From the NCBI RefSeq assembly GCF_900105345.1, contig NZ_FNSN01000003.1, positions 2,666,001-2,730,000 on the forward strand: a stretch of 64,000 nt of DNA, in the 5' to 3' direction. How positions within the stretch are numbered: position 1 is the stretch's first letter; each line of letters opens with the position of its first letter. This DNA comes from Arthrobacter woluwensis (GTDB lineage: Bacteria > Actinomycetota > Actinomycetes > Actinomycetales > Micrococcaceae). Under the pieces are notes generated by a model. That model was given only the letters and a program-made list of their open reading frames with translations. It searched no databases and had not been told where the DNA came from. Position numbers and translations under genes: made by a program. This document shows, one piece after another, positions 17,975-26,199 of the stretch.

Positions 17975-18325
17975 TCAGCGTGCCGCGGGGACGAAGAGGT
18001 CCTGACCGGCGACGATCTCCGAAGCCTTCAGGTCATTCAACCGAGCGATCTCGCCGACGACCTCACGGGTGTCCCGGCCCGGCGCGACCCGCTGAGCGAT
18101 GTCCCAGACCGTGTCACCGGGCTGAACGACGACCGTCTGGGACGAGCCGACCGTATGGGTGTCGCTCGCGATGGCCGGGGTGAGCAAGGTGCCCAGCGCG
18201 AACGTGATGATCGCGGCGAGCAGGAGCGCGGCCGGGAGGCCGAAGAAGACGAACCGCCCACGGCGGGTCAACCGCATCCGCGGAGCAGCCTGCGTTCGGG
18301 TGATCGCAACAGCCTGTGCTGACAT
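17975..18325 (-). CDS. LysM-domain membrane protein beside lexA
   Basis: 116 residues: a short cytoplasmic basic N terminus (RMRLTRRGRFVFF), one transmembrane helix (about 26-46) and an extracellular LysM domain (about 65-112, VVVQPGDTVWDIAQRVAPG) that should bind peptidoglycan. The position, divergent from lexA, corresponds to Rv2719c/ChiZ of mycobacteria and DivS of corynebacteria, SOS-induced inhibitors of cell division, so a checkpoint role is a reasonable inference. A LexA box lies 72 bases upstream of its ATG, which has GAGGAA as ribosome site. The mycobacterial hydrolase activity is disputed and cannot be judged here. Confidence 0.87.
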   Translation of the reverse strand: MSAQAVAITRTQAAPRMRLTRRGRFVFFGLPAALLLAAIITFALGTLLTPAIASDTHTVGSSQTVVVQPGDTVWDIAQRVAPGRDTREVVGEIARLNDLKASEIVAGQDLFVPAAR

Positions 18326-18396
18326 TTCGATTCCTCGCTTCCATCACGCCGCTTGGCATCTACGTTCGATGGCAATACGCCGTACATCCAGCTCGG

Positions 18397-18414
18397 TTCG
18401 AACATGTATTCGAA
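18397..18414 (-). promoter_or_regulatory. SOS (LexA) box, LysM-gene side
   Basis: TTCGAACATGTATTCGAA fits TCGAACNNNNGTTCGA with one half-site base changed; the flanks extend the dyad to GGTTCGAA/TTCGAACC. It is placed 72 bases before the LysM ATG. Confidence 0.88.
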
Positions 18415-18428
18415 CCTCGTTACTACTA

Positions 18429-18458
18429 TTTTTAGGACATAGCTACGAACACTGTCAA
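18429..18458 (-). promoter_or_regulatory. Candidate sigma-A promoter for the LysM gene
   Basis: The minus strand shows TTGACA (18458-18453), 18 bases, then TAAAAA (18434-18429). The -35 is a perfect consensus and the LexA box sits immediately downstream, where a bound repressor would block elongation or clearance. The same -35 also begins TTGACAGTG, one base off the RecA-NDp element, with TATGTC eight bases later. Confidence 0.5.
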
Positions 18459-18465
18459 GACTCGC

Positions 18466-18481
18466 TAGAACAAATGTTTGA
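18466..18481 (+). promoter_or_regulatory. SOS (LexA) box, lexA side
   Basis: TAGAACAAATGTTTGA matches TCGAACNNNNGTTCGA at 10 of 12 fixed positions. Its right end overlaps the -35 of the lexA promoter, as expected for autorepression. Confidence 0.8.
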
Positions 18482-18506
18482 TTCGGGCATCCTCCTGGCC
18501 TAGCGT
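18478..18506 (+). promoter_or_regulatory. lexA promoter
   Basis: TTGATT (18478-18483), a 17-base spacer and TAGCGT (18501-18506) make a good sigma-A promoter. The start would be near 18513, giving a leader of about 143 bases before lexA. Confidence 0.65.
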
Positions 18507-18535
18507 TGGACGCAAGAAGAGTTCCTTTGGCGACC

Positions 18536-18558
18536 AGCACACCAGGGGGCACTGACAA
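18536..18558 (-). promoter_or_regulatory. RecA-NDp/PafBC-like motif inside the lexA leader, reading toward the LysM gene
   Basis: The minus strand reads TTGTCAGTG (18558-18550, exact match to TTGTCRGTG), 8 bases, then TGTGCT at the -10 position, where TANNNT is expected (second base differs). It points toward the LysM gene, about 200 bases away. Confidence 0.4.
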
Positions 18559-18655
18559 AAATTTCGCGGGTCCGGAATCAGGCTCGCGAAGCGACAGGCA
18601 GCACCCGCCCTCCCGGAGGACGGGGATCCCCCACACGAGATCCAGGGAGTGACAG

Positions 18656-19375
18656 ATGGCCAGGAGTTCATCGAACGAAGCCGGCCCGGGCAGAGCGCCG
18701 GGCAATCGCGGCCTCTCTCCCCGTCAGAAAAAGATCCTGGAGACCATCCAGCGCTCGGTCGAGGCGAAGGGATATCCGCCGTCGATGCGGGAGATCGGTG
18801 ACACTGTCGGGCTCGCCAGCCTGTCCAGCGTCACCCACCAGCTGAGCCAGCTCGAGCGTCTCGGTTACATCCGCCGGGATCCGAAGCGCCCCCGGGCGAT
18901 GGAGATCCTCATCCCCTTGACCCTGGACACCCGCGAAGCACCGCGTGTGGCCTCGCTACCCGAGCCACGGTCCATCGTGGCGGAGCTCAGCACCTCCTCG
19001 GACGCGGCCATGGTGCCTCTGGTCGGACGGATCGCAGCCGGTGGACCGATCCTGGCGGATCAGCAGGTGGAGGACGTCATGCCGCTCCCCCGCCAGCTCG
19101 TGGGACATGGCGAGCTCTTCATGCTTCAGGTCGCGGGTGATTCCATGATCGACGCGGCCATCTGCGACGGAGACTGGGTGGTCGTCCGGCGTCAGAACAA
19201 CGCGGAGAACGGGGACATCGTCGCCGCCCTCCTCGACGACGAAGCGACGGTGAAGACTTTCCGGCAGCGTGACGGCCACACCTGGCTGCTGCCCCAGAAC
19301 ACGCGGTACGAGCCGATTCTGGGCGATCACGCCACGGTCATGGGCAAAGTGGTCTCGGTGCTGCGCTCACTCTGA
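18656..19375 (+). CDS. lexA: LexA repressor, SOS master regulator
   Basis: 239 residues. N-terminal winged helix (about 20-90: [20 protein letters not shown]) reads TCGAAC-type boxes. The C-terminal S24 peptidase domain has the autocleavage bond Ala128-Gly129 (RIAAGG), nucleophile Ser163 (GDSM) and general-base Lys200 (ATVKTF). RecA filaments trigger cleavage and derepression. It starts at ATG 18656 after AGGGAG. Autoregulated through the box at 18466, and very probably controls the LysM gene, recA and the radical SAM gene in this window. Confidence 0.97.
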   Translation: MARSSSNEAGPGRAPGNRGLSPRQKKILETIQRSVEAKGYPPSMREIGDTVGLASLSSVTHQLSQLERLGYIRRDPKRPRAMEILIPLTLDTREAPRVASLPEPRSIVAELSTSSDAAMVPLVGRIAAGGPILADQQVEDVMPLPRQLVGHGELFMLQVAGDSMIDAAICDGDWVVVRRQNNAENGDIVAALLDDEATVKTFRQRDGHTWLLPQNTRYEPILGDHATVMGKVVSVLRSL

Positions 19376-19444
19376 GAAACCCCACCGGCCGCCGCAGCGC
19401 GCCGGAAGACGAACAGCGGCCGGAAGACGAACAGCAGACGGCGA

Positions 19445-19472
19445 GGGCCTGAGCGGATCACCGCTCAGGCCC
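19445..19472. terminator. Bidirectional terminator hairpin
   Basis: A perfect 12-base inverted repeat GGGCCTGAGCGG/CCGCTCAGGCCC with ATCA loop between convergent lexA and dinG. Confidence 0.7.
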
Positions 19473-19504
19473 ACGCCTTTGTGCTGTGGTGGTGACCGCC
19501 CGGC

Positions 19505-21610
19505 TCAGCTCGTCGCCGTCGCGGCCTGTTCGCGGCCGGAGAGCCGCTGAAGCGCTGCGAGGACGACCTGCCGATCGGTGGTCGGCCAGAACGGCGGCAG
19601 CGTCGAGCGGATGAACCCGCCGTACCTCTCGGTGGCGAGGCGCGAGTCCAGGACCGCGACGACGCCCTTGTCGCCCGTCGAACGGATGAGCCGGCCCGCA
19701 CCCTGTGCCATCTTGATGGCGGCGCTGCTGGCCGAGATCGCCATGAACCCGTTGCCCCCACTCTGGGCGACCGCCCGGGACCGCGCAGTGTTGAGGGGGT
19801 CGTCCGGCCGCGGGAACGGGATCCGGTCCATGATGACCAGCCGGCAGGAGTCACCGGGGACGTCCACGCCCTGCCACAGGGTCAACGTGCCGAAGAGACA
19901 CGTGTCCCGGTCATCGGAGAACTCCTGGATGAGGGAGCTCATCGTCGCCTCCCCCTGACACAGGATCGGGACATCGACCCGCTCACGGACGTAGTCCGCA
20001 GCCTCCTCCGCAGCCCGCCGGGACGAGAACAGCCCGAGGGCTCCGCCGCCGGAGGCCTTGATGAGGTCCACCACCTCGTCGAGCGCTTCGGCCGAGATGC
20101 CGCGGCCCGGTTTGGGCAGATGGCGTGCCACGTACAGCATGCCCTGACGCGGGTAGTCGAACGGGGATCCGACGTCGATGCCCACCCAGTCGGGGGCGCC
20201 CGGACCCTGCAGTCCCACGTCGCCGGCGGCCTGCTCGAACGCGGCGCCGATCGCGAGAGTCGCGGAGGTCAGGATCGCGGTGTGCCCGTCGAACAGGCCG
20301 TCACGGAGCTTCATGGCAACGCTGAGAGGCGCCACGGTCACGGTGGCAGGTGCGTCGTCGTCGGCGGGGCGATACCCGGCGCCGGGCTCGAAGGTGCCGC
20401 TGCGCGTCAGCCAGACGACTTCCTTCCGCTCGGCCGCCACGAGGAGACGTTCGCTGACTTCCAAAAGCTGCGTCAGCCGCGAGCGGGCAGCCTGCAGCGC
20501 CCCGTCCGCGGGTTGCCCCTGCTCCGGTTTGGAGTCGGAGAGTGCGGCGCGGCAGGCCTCCCGCACGGCGTCGATGGCCCGGCCGAGCGGTTCCTCGGGA
20601 CCGCGCGGCAGCAGGCCGGTGGACAACAGGCCCAGTTCAGCCTCGAGTGCTCCGGCCGCGGCGTCGAGCGCTTCGACGTTAATGTGAGCGTGGCGACGGG
20701 CGGCCCGGGCTGCGGCGGTCACCATCGCCTCGGACAGCTGACCGGTGACCGCACTCGTGACCCGGTCCTGCAATTCATGGGCCTCGTCCACGACCACGAC
20801 GTCGTATTCGGGCAGCACGGCGACGCCTTCAAAAGCGTTGATGGCGAGCATGGCGTGGTTCGTGACGATGACGTCCGATTCGGCGGCGGTGGCCCGGGCC
20901 CGCTCGCTGAAGCATTCCTCGGACATCGGGCACTTCGCGGGACCGAGGCATTCCAGCGCCGTGACGGACACCTGCCGCCACGCCCGTTCGGACACACCCG
21001 GGGTCAGGTCGTCCCGGTCGCCGGTGTCGGTCTCCTGCGCCCACTCGCGCAGCCGCAGGATCTCGCGGCCGAGCTGGGTGCCCGGGCCGTTGCCGAGGCT
21101 CGGCCCGTTGTTCGAACTGAACAGCGCACCATCGGCCCCCATGCCGAACAACTGGTCATCCGAGGCGTCCTCTTCGGGGAAGCCTCCACCCACCTTGTGC
21201 AGGCACAGGTAGTTGGAGCGGCCCTTCACGAGGGCGGTCTTCACCGGCCGGGGAAGCTCGGGCGTGACCGTCTCCAGCAGGCGCGGCAGATCCCGGCCCA
21301 TGATCTGGGCCTGAAGCGCGAGCGTCGCGGTGGAGATGACCGCACGGTGCCCGTTGCGCACGGCGTCGTCGATCACGGGCACGAGATACCCGAGCGACTT
21401 ACCGGTGCCCGTGCCCGCCTGGACGAGCAGATGACGTTGCTCCTCGAGAGACGCGGCGACCTGCCGCACCATCTCGTGCTGGCCGGGGCGGTTCTGGCCG
21501 CCGAGGCTGCCGACGGCGGTGTCCAGGAGGGACAGCGCCCGCCGGATGGCGGGGCTGTCCCCCCTGGACTCCTCCTCCGGCTCCTGCGGGGCCGCGGGCG
21601 TCTCACTCAT
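19505..21610 (-). CDS. dinG: ATP-dependent DNA helicase, DinG/XPD family
   Basis: 701-residue superfamily 2 helicase (5'-3', iron-sulfur type). Walker A VQAGTGTGKSLGYLVP (about 62-77), DEAH box VVVDEAHELQD, motif VI QGAGRLIRSTGDKG. Four cysteines of the putative 4Fe-4S cluster lie between motifs Ia and II (YLCLHK and ALECLGPAKCPMSEECF). It likely unwinds R-loops, D-loops or other structures during repair. Its start overlaps the hflX stop by 8 bases, so both should be on one mRNA behind the damage-type promoter at 23194. Family size normal. No exonuclease domain. Confidence 0.93.
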   Translation of the reverse strand: MSETPAAPQEPEEESRGDSPAIRRALSLLDTAVGSLGGQNRPGQHEMVRQVAASLEEQRHLLVQAGTGTGKSLGYLVPVIDDAVRNGHRAVISTATLALQAQIMGRDLPRLLETVTPELPRPVKTALVKGRSNYLCLHKVGGGFPEEDASDDQLFGMGADGALFSSNNGPSLGNGPGTQLGREILRLREWAQETDTGDRDDLTPGVSERAWRQVSVTALECLGPAKCPMSEECFSERARATAAESDVIVTNHAMLAINAFEGVAVLPEYDVVVVDEAHELQDRVTSAVTGQLSEAMVTAAARAARRHAHINVEALDAAAGALEAELGLLSTGLLPRGPEEPLGRAIDAVREACRAALSDSKPEQGQPADGALQAARSRLTQLLEVSERLLVAAERKEVVWLTRSGTFEPGAGYRPADDDAPATVTVAPLSVAMKLRDGLFDGHTAILTSATLAIGAAFEQAAGDVGLQGPGAPDWVGIDVGSPFDYPRQGMLYVARHLPKPGRGISAEALDEVVDLIKASGGGALGLFSSRRAAEEAADYVRERVDVPILCQGEATMSSLIQEFSDDRDTCLFGTLTLWQGVDVPGDSCRLVIMDRIPFPRPDDPLNTARSRAVAQSGGNGFMAISASSAAIKMAQGAGRLIRSTGDKGVVAVLDSRLATERYGGFIRSTLPPFWPTTDRQVVLAALQRLSGREQAATATS

Positions 21611-23168
21611 GGATGACGAACTGCTCCAGTTCCGCTGCCAGGGATTCCCGGACGACGACGGTGACCCGTGTGCCTTCCCCGGTGTGCTCGAGGTTGAGGA
21701 TCTCGGACTCCCCTTCGTGCAGCTTGTTCAGCAGATCGCCGCGCTGGTACGGCACGAGCAGTTCCATCCGCACATCGGGGCGCGGAATGGAACGGCTGAT
21801 CTCCGCCAGCAGCTCCGGAATGCCGGCGCCGGTGCGGGCCGACACCTCCAGGCAGCGCGGTTCCCTCTGCTTCAGGCGTTCCACCACGAACGGATCCGCG
21901 GCATCCACCTTGTTGAGCACGATGATCTCGGGGACCTTCCGCGCATCCACTTCGGTGAACACCTGGCGGACCGCCGCGATCTGGCCCTCAGGATCCGGGT
22001 GCGAGGCGTCCACCACGTGCAGGATGAGGTCGGAATCGGCCACCTCCTCCAGCGTGGAACGGAACGCCTCCACGAGCTGCGTCGGCAGGGACCGCACGAA
22101 GCCGACCGTGTCCGCCAGCGTGTAGGTGATCCCGTCCGGCGTCTGCGCCCTGCGCACCGTGGGGTCCAGGGTGGCGAACAGCGCGTTCTCCACCAGAACC
22201 CCGGCGTCGGTGAGCCGGTTCAGCAGCGAGGACTTGCCGGCGTTGGTGTAACCGGCGATCGCCACCGAGGGGACCTCATGACGCTTGCGGTTGGCACGCT
22301 TGGCCTCACGGGCGGGCTTCATGGCGTCGATCTCACGGCGGAGCTTGGCCATGCGGGTACGGATCTTCCGGCGGTCCAGCTCGATCTTCGTCTCACCGGG
22401 ACCACGGGATCCCATGCCGGCGCCGGCGCTGCCCACCTGGCCACCGGCCTGGCGGGACATGGACTCGCCCCAGCCACGCAGACGCGGCAGCAGGTATTCC
22501 AGCTGAGCCAGCTCCACCTGCGCCTTGCCTTCCCGGCTCTTCGCATGCTGCGCGAAGATGTCCAGGATGAGCGCGGTGCGGTCGATGACCTTCACTTTGA
22601 CGATGTCCTCCAGGGAGCGCCGCTGAGAAGGCGCCAGCTCGGAGTCGATGACCACGGTGTCGGCGCCGGTCGCCATGACGATGTCACGGAGCTCCAGTGC
22701 CTTGCCGGAGCCGAGGAACGTCCCGGGGTCCGGCTTGAGGCGCTTCTGGACCAGTCCGTCCAGCACCTCGGAACCGGCGGTCTCGGCCAGCGCGGCGAGT
22801 TCCCGCAGGGAGTTCTCCGCATCGGCGAGCGTGCCTTCGGTCCATAGCCCGGCCAGGACCACGCGCTCCAGACGGAGCTGGCGGTACTCGACCTCGGTGA
22901 CGTCCTCGAGCTCGGTGGACAGGCCCGCCACGCGACGCCGGGCGCGCCTCTCGGCGAGATCCTGCTGCAGGCCGTCGAATTCGCTGTGTTCCTTGTCCAG
23001 CGTGGACAGGGCCTGGGCTCTGGAGCCCAGCACGGTGCCGCGGGGGGTGCCGGAGCCGGCCCCCGCTTCCGGTTCCACCGCGTCGGATTCGGTGGCGAGG
23101 ATGCGGTCGATGACGGCCTGCATCTCCTCCGGAGTCAGTTCAGAACCAGAATGAGTCTGTTCAGTCAT
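21603..23168 (-). CDS. hflX: GTPase HflX (ribosome-splitting factor)
   Basis: 521-residue HflX: N-terminal domain (about 95-270) with a Gly-rich loop (GAGMGSRGPGETKIELDRR), then the G domain with G1 GYTNAGKSSLLN, G3 DTVGF and G4 NKVD, and a C-terminal beta domain. HflX dissociates stalled 70S ribosomes after heat or antibiotic stress and acts in macrolide tolerance in mycobacteria. The ATG 23168 has GAGGGAGA upstream; a longer in-frame ORF to 23258 crosses the promoter. Cotranscribed with dinG. Confidence 0.95.
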   Translation of the reverse strand: MTEQTHSGSELTPEEMQAVIDRILATESDAVEPEAGAGSGTPRGTVLGSRAQALSTLDKEHSEFDGLQQDLAERRARRRVAGLSTELEDVTEVEYRQLRLERVVLAGLWTEGTLADAENSLRELAALAETAGSEVLDGLVQKRLKPDPGTFLGSGKALELRDIVMATGADTVVIDSELAPSQRRSLEDIVKVKVIDRTALILDIFAQHAKSREGKAQVELAQLEYLLPRLRGWGESMSRQAGGQVGSAGAGMGSRGPGETKIELDRRKIRTRMAKLRREIDAMKPAREAKRANRKRHEVPSVAIAGYTNAGKSSLLNRLTDAGVLVENALFATLDPTVRRAQTPDGITYTLADTVGFVRSLPTQLVEAFRSTLEEVADSDLILHVVDASHPDPEGQIAAVRQVFTEVDARKVPEIIVLNKVDAADPFVVERLKQREPRCLEVSARTGAGIPELLAEISRSIPRPDVRMELLVPYQRGDLLNKLHEGESEILNLEHTGEGTRVTVVVRESLAAELEQFVIHE

Positions 23169-23193
23169 GGTCTCCCTCAAAGCGTTCGGTCCC

Positions 23194-23216
23194 ATGCTAG
23201 CCGGAGGCTCCGACAA
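23194..23216 (-). promoter_or_regulatory. hflX-dinG promoter with RecA-NDp/PafBC motif
   Basis: The minus strand reads TTGTCGGAG (23216-23208), exactly 8 bases, then TAGCAT (23199-23194). Consensus is TTGTCRGTG-N8-TANNNT, so only one fixed base differs. The start would fall about 19 bases before the hflX ATG, leaving room for its ribosome site. Confidence 0.65.
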
Positions 23217-23494
23217 CACGGGCAAGTGGTGAAAGGAGGTGCGGAAAGGAAAAAACACGTCTTCCGGGATTTCGAAGGATCAGTCCGGAAGGAATTCCTG
23301 CAGTACCGCACCACTGGGGTCAGGGTCACGGGGTCGACCGGTGCCACGCGACGACAGGCTTCACCTCAGGATCGGCATCAACAGCAGATCAGTGAGCGAA
23401 GCGGCGCGTGGGTCCGGGACTCATTACAGGAAAGACAGCATTGCACCATTCTACCAGCTCCCGCGCCTGGCCACGGCCCACTAAGGTTGCACGC
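23217..23494. other. Divergent intergenic region hflX / methyltransferase, with poly-T hairpin
   Basis: The hflX-methyltransferase spacer totals 326 bases. On the minus strand CTTCCGG/CCGGAAG (23291-23285 / 23267-23261) encloses GAT/ATC and is followed after 5 bases by six Ts (23255-23250), like an intrinsic terminator or attenuator. TAGAAT (23453-23448, minus) is a possible distal -10. AAAGGAGGTG on the plus strand (23232-23241) looks like a ribosome site, but the ORF behind it is not protein-like. Confidence 0.4.
23482..23487 (+). promoter_or_regulatory. Leaderless -10 (TAAGGT) of the methyltransferase gene
   Basis: TAAGGT ends 7 bases before the ATG at 23495, with no ribosome site between. 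Confidence 0.55.
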
Positions 23495-24106
23495 ATGGAG
23501 TCCGCACACTACTTCAGCAGCGAGCCGGCCGGCGAGTTCATCCGCAAGCCGCTCAGCGTCGTTCTGGACGGCAAGGAACGCTCCTTGCACACCTCCACGG
23601 GCATCTTCAGCCCCGACGCCATCGACAAGGGCACCAGGATCCTTCTGGACGAAGTCCCCGCACCGGCCTCCGAGGGCTCCTTCCTGGACATCGGCTGCGG
23701 CTGGGGACCCATCGCCCTGACCTTGGCGCTCAAGTCCCCGGAGGCCCGGGTCACCGCTGTGGACGTCAATCAGCGCTGCATCGCGCTGACCACCGAGAAT
23801 GCGGCCACCCTAGGGCTGACCAATCTCATCGCCTCACTCCCTCAGGACGTCGACCCGGAGCTCGGATTCGACCTCATCTGGTCCAATCCGCCCATCAGGA
23901 TCGGCAAGGCGGAACTCCACGAGCTGCTGCAGCTCTGGCTTCCCCGGCTCAATCCCGGCGGCGAGGCTTACCTGGTCGTCCAGAAGAACCTCGGCTCGGA
24001 CTCGTTGCAGAAATGGCTCGCGGACACGCTGCCCGCCGGGTTCGCCGTCTCACGCTTCTCGACCGCGAAGTCGTTCCGCGTGCTGCGGGTCGTCCGCGAC
24101 GGCTGA
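23495..24106 (+). CDS. Class I SAM methyltransferase, RsmC-like
   Basis: 203 residues. SAM-binding motif I is FLDIGCGWGPIALTLALKSP, motif II TAVDVNQRC, and the catalytic NPPIR (NPPY/F type) is in DLIWSNPPIRIGK. The opening HYFSSEPAG and IFSPDAIDKGTRILL resemble RsmC/YbiN-like enzymes that methylate the N2 of a guanine in 16S rRNA (G1207 in E. coli); this short form lacks the N-terminal duplicate domain. The target is inferred. Leaderless start at 23495. Convergent with dapF. Confidence 0.88.
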   Translation: MESAHYFSSEPAGEFIRKPLSVVLDGKERSLHTSTGIFSPDAIDKGTRILLDEVPAPASEGSFLDIGCGWGPIALTLALKSPEARVTAVDVNQRCIALTTENAATLGLTNLIASLPQDVDPELGFDLIWSNPPIRIGKAELHELLQLWLPRLNPGGEAYLVVQKNLGSDSLQKWLADTLPAGFAVSRFSTAKSFRVLRVVRDG

Positions 24107-24140
24107 CGCCCTCCGCCCCGGCCAGGCGCCCTGAGCACGA

Positions 24141-24168
24141 CGACGACGCCCCCCGCCCGCCGTCGTCG
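24141..24168. terminator. Possible terminator hairpin
   Basis: CGACGACG/CGTCGTCG 8-base stem with a 12-base loop between convergent genes. Weaker than the other hairpins in the window. Confidence 0.4.
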
Positions 24169-24210
24169 GCCTGCGGTCTGCGCGTGCCCGGCTCAGCCGC
24201 GGCCGGGTTC

Positions 24211-25155
24211 TCAGGCCAGGCGGCCGCGTGCCACGATCGTCGCAGGACCACTGAGGACCACGTGCTCGCCGTCGGAGGCGGCCGGCAGGAACTCGACCCC
24301 GACCACGCCGCCGGGCACCTGGACATCCCAGCGTGACGGTGCGCCGGCACCCGCCCAGTACCGGATCGCCGCAGCGGCCGCACAGGCGCCGGTGCCGCAC
24401 GACTGGGTCTCCCCCACGCCGCGCTCGTGCACCCGCATGGTCACATGGCCCTTCCCGTCCTGCACGAGCGGCTCCGCGGGCACCACGAACTCGACATTCG
24501 TGCCGTTCGGAGGAACCGGGTGCACCGCCGGGATCTCGGTGAGCGGAAGAGCGGCGAGCTCGTCCAGCCCGGCCAGCGCCAGCACCGTGTGCGGATTGCC
24601 CATCGTGATCGACAGCGCCGGGCGTTCGCCGTCCAGACCGCGCGCGGTGACGAGTGAATCGACGGCCCTCTCGGCCGCCTCCTCCGGGTGGATGAAGGCC
24701 CACGGCCCCATGTCCACCGCGTAGCCCTCGGGAACCAGGGTGACGACCTTGACACCGGCGCGCGTGCCGACCTTGAGGACGGAGTTGTCATCGAGACGGG
24801 CGAGCCCGGAGTCGAGCAGGAAGTGCACGAAGGCGCGGACCCCGTTGCCGCACATCTCGGCGATGGAACCGTCGTTGTTGCGGTAGTCCATGAACCATTC
24901 GGCGTCCGGCTCGGAGGCGAGCAGCTCCTGACCTTCGGGCAGGAGACGGGACGGGATGGCACGGATCAGTCCGTCGCCGCCGATGCCCTGGTGCCGGTCG
25001 CACAGCACGGCCACCTGCTCCGCCGTGAGAGGACGCAGGCCGTCGGGGTCGGCGATCAGCACGAAATCGTTGCCCGTGCCGTGTCCCTTGGCGAACTCCA
25101 GTCCGCTCAGTCCGGCGAGGACGACGGCGGCGGGAGCAGGAAGCGTCTCAGTCAT
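24211..25155 (-). CDS. dapF: Diaminopimelate epimerase
   Basis: 314-residue PLP-independent racemase converting LL- to meso-diaminopimelate for peptidoglycan and lysine. The two catalytic cysteines are Cys102 (EMCGNGVR) and Cys253 (QSCGTGA); the substrate loops KGHGTGNDF and ITMGNPH are intact. TACGCT ends 6 bases before the ATG (leaderless). Together with dapA and dapB in this window it covers three steps of the DAP pathway. Confidence 0.96.
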   Translation of the reverse strand: MTETLPAPAAVVLAGLSGLEFAKGHGTGNDFVLIADPDGLRPLTAEQVAVLCDRHQGIGGDGLIRAIPSRLLPEGQELLASEPDAEWFMDYRNNDGSIAEMCGNGVRAFVHFLLDSGLARLDDNSVLKVGTRAGVKVVTLVPEGYAVDMGPWAFIHPEEAAERAVDSLVTARGLDGERPALSITMGNPHTVLALAGLDELAALPLTEIPAVHPVPPNGTNVEFVVPAEPLVQDGKGHVTMRVHERGVGETQSCGTGACAAAAAIRYWAGAGAPSRWDVQVPGGVVGVEFLPAASDGEHVVLSGPATIVARGRLA

Positions 25156-25161
25156 GGTTCC

Positions 25162-25167
25162 AGCGTA
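25162..25167 (-). promoter_or_regulatory. Leaderless -10 (TACGCT) of dapF
   Basis: The minus-strand hexamer ends 6 bases before the dapF ATG. It lies between the dapF start and the miaA stop, so dapF has its own promoter. Confidence 0.55.
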
Positions 25168-25178
25168 CAGATGTTCAC

Positions 25179-26111
25179 CTAAGCGACAGAACCCGGGAAC
25201 TCCTCCTCCACCCGGTGCAGGGCCTGTTCAACAAGGTCCGGGGCGGTCCAGTCCAGCCAGTGGATCCGGGGATCCGCCCGGAACCAGGTGAGCTGGCGGC
25301 GCGCGAACTTGCGGGTCGCCACGATCGTGTCCTCGACGGCTTCCGCCAGGGTGAGGGTCCCGTCCTGGGCCGCGAGGAACTGCGCATAGCCGATGGCCCG
25401 TCCAGCCGTCTTCCCCTCACGCAGCCCTCGGGTCTCCAGCTCGCGGACCTCGTCCTGCAGGCCCTGCTCGACCATGCGGTGGACCCTCAGGGCGAGGCGC
25501 TCTTTGAGGACCTCGCGGTCGGCTTCGAGTCCTAGTTGCAGGGCCGGCTGGACGTACTCCCGTGTGGGCATGAACGCACTGAACGGGCGCCCCGTGACCT
25601 GGTGCACCTCGAGGGCGCGAATGACACGGCGTTCGTCCTGCAGACGGTCCGCGCTGACAGGATCGACGGCCCGGAGACGCTCTCGCAACGGGGCCAGGCC
25701 ACGGGACGCCGCCTCGGCCTCCAGCGTGGCGCGCAATGCGGGATCGGTGCCGGGGAACTCCAGGACGTCGAGAGCCGCTCGGACGTACAGTCCCGAACCT
25801 CCGACCAGGATGGGCACCGCTCCCCTGCCCCGGATGTCGTGGATCAACGCCCGGGCCTGGGCCTGGAAGTCGCTGACGCTGGATTCCTCGACCACGTCCA
25901 GGATGTCGAGCAGGTGGTGCGGAACCCCTTCGCGCTCCGCGACGCTGAGCTTGGCCGTGCCGATGTCCATGCCACGGTAGAACTGCATGGCGTCCGCGTT
26001 GATGATCTCCCCGCCCAGGCGCTCGGCCAGCCGGAGACCCAGCTCGGACTTCCCCGTGCCGGTGGCCCCGACGACGGCGATCAGCGGCGGCGTGCGGTCG
26101 TGGACGGTCAC
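25179..26111 (-). CDS. miaA: tRNA dimethylallyltransferase MiaA
   Basis: 310 residues. Adds a dimethylallyl group to A37 of tRNAs reading UNN codons; MiaB then thiomethylates the product. P-loop [20 protein letters not shown] (about 13-32), [15 protein letters not shown] (substrate entry) and [12 protein letters not shown] near the C terminus are signatures. It begins 88 bases after the miaB stop on the same strand. Its start MTVHDRTPP is the first in-frame ATG/GTG. Confidence 0.95.
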   Translation of the reverse strand: MTVHDRTPPLIAVVGATGTGKSELGLRLAERLGGEIINADAMQFYRGMDIGTAKLSVAEREGVPHHLLDILDVVEESSVSDFQAQARALIHDIRGRGAVPILVGGSGLYVRAALDVLEFPGTDPALRATLEAEAASRGLAPLRERLRAVDPVSADRLQDERRVIRALEVHQVTGRPFSAFMPTREYVQPALQLGLEADREVLKERLALRVHRMVEQGLQDEVRELETRGLREGKTAGRAIGYAQFLAAQDGTLTLAEAVEDTIVATRKFARRQLTWFRADPRIHWLDWTAPDLVEQALHRVEEEFPGSVA

Positions 26112-26199
26112 GCGTCGGGCCCCAGGGCTACGGCCGGATCAGTGCGCAAGCATGCGCCTGTGCCACTCACCTGGAAGAGCACGACGGAGTCCGGCGCCC

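Noticed and set aside
23378-23449. Cys-rich 23-residue leader peptide on the minus strand (MVQCCLSCNESRT...)
   Set aside because: Reminiscent of cysteine attenuators, but its ATG overlaps the -10 hexamer and no cysteine gene lies downstream.
23239-23484. 81-codon plus-strand ORF with AAAGGAGGTG before a GTG
   Set aside because: The ribosome-like site is attractive, but the product is low-complexity Ser/Arg and the region is the hflX promoter.
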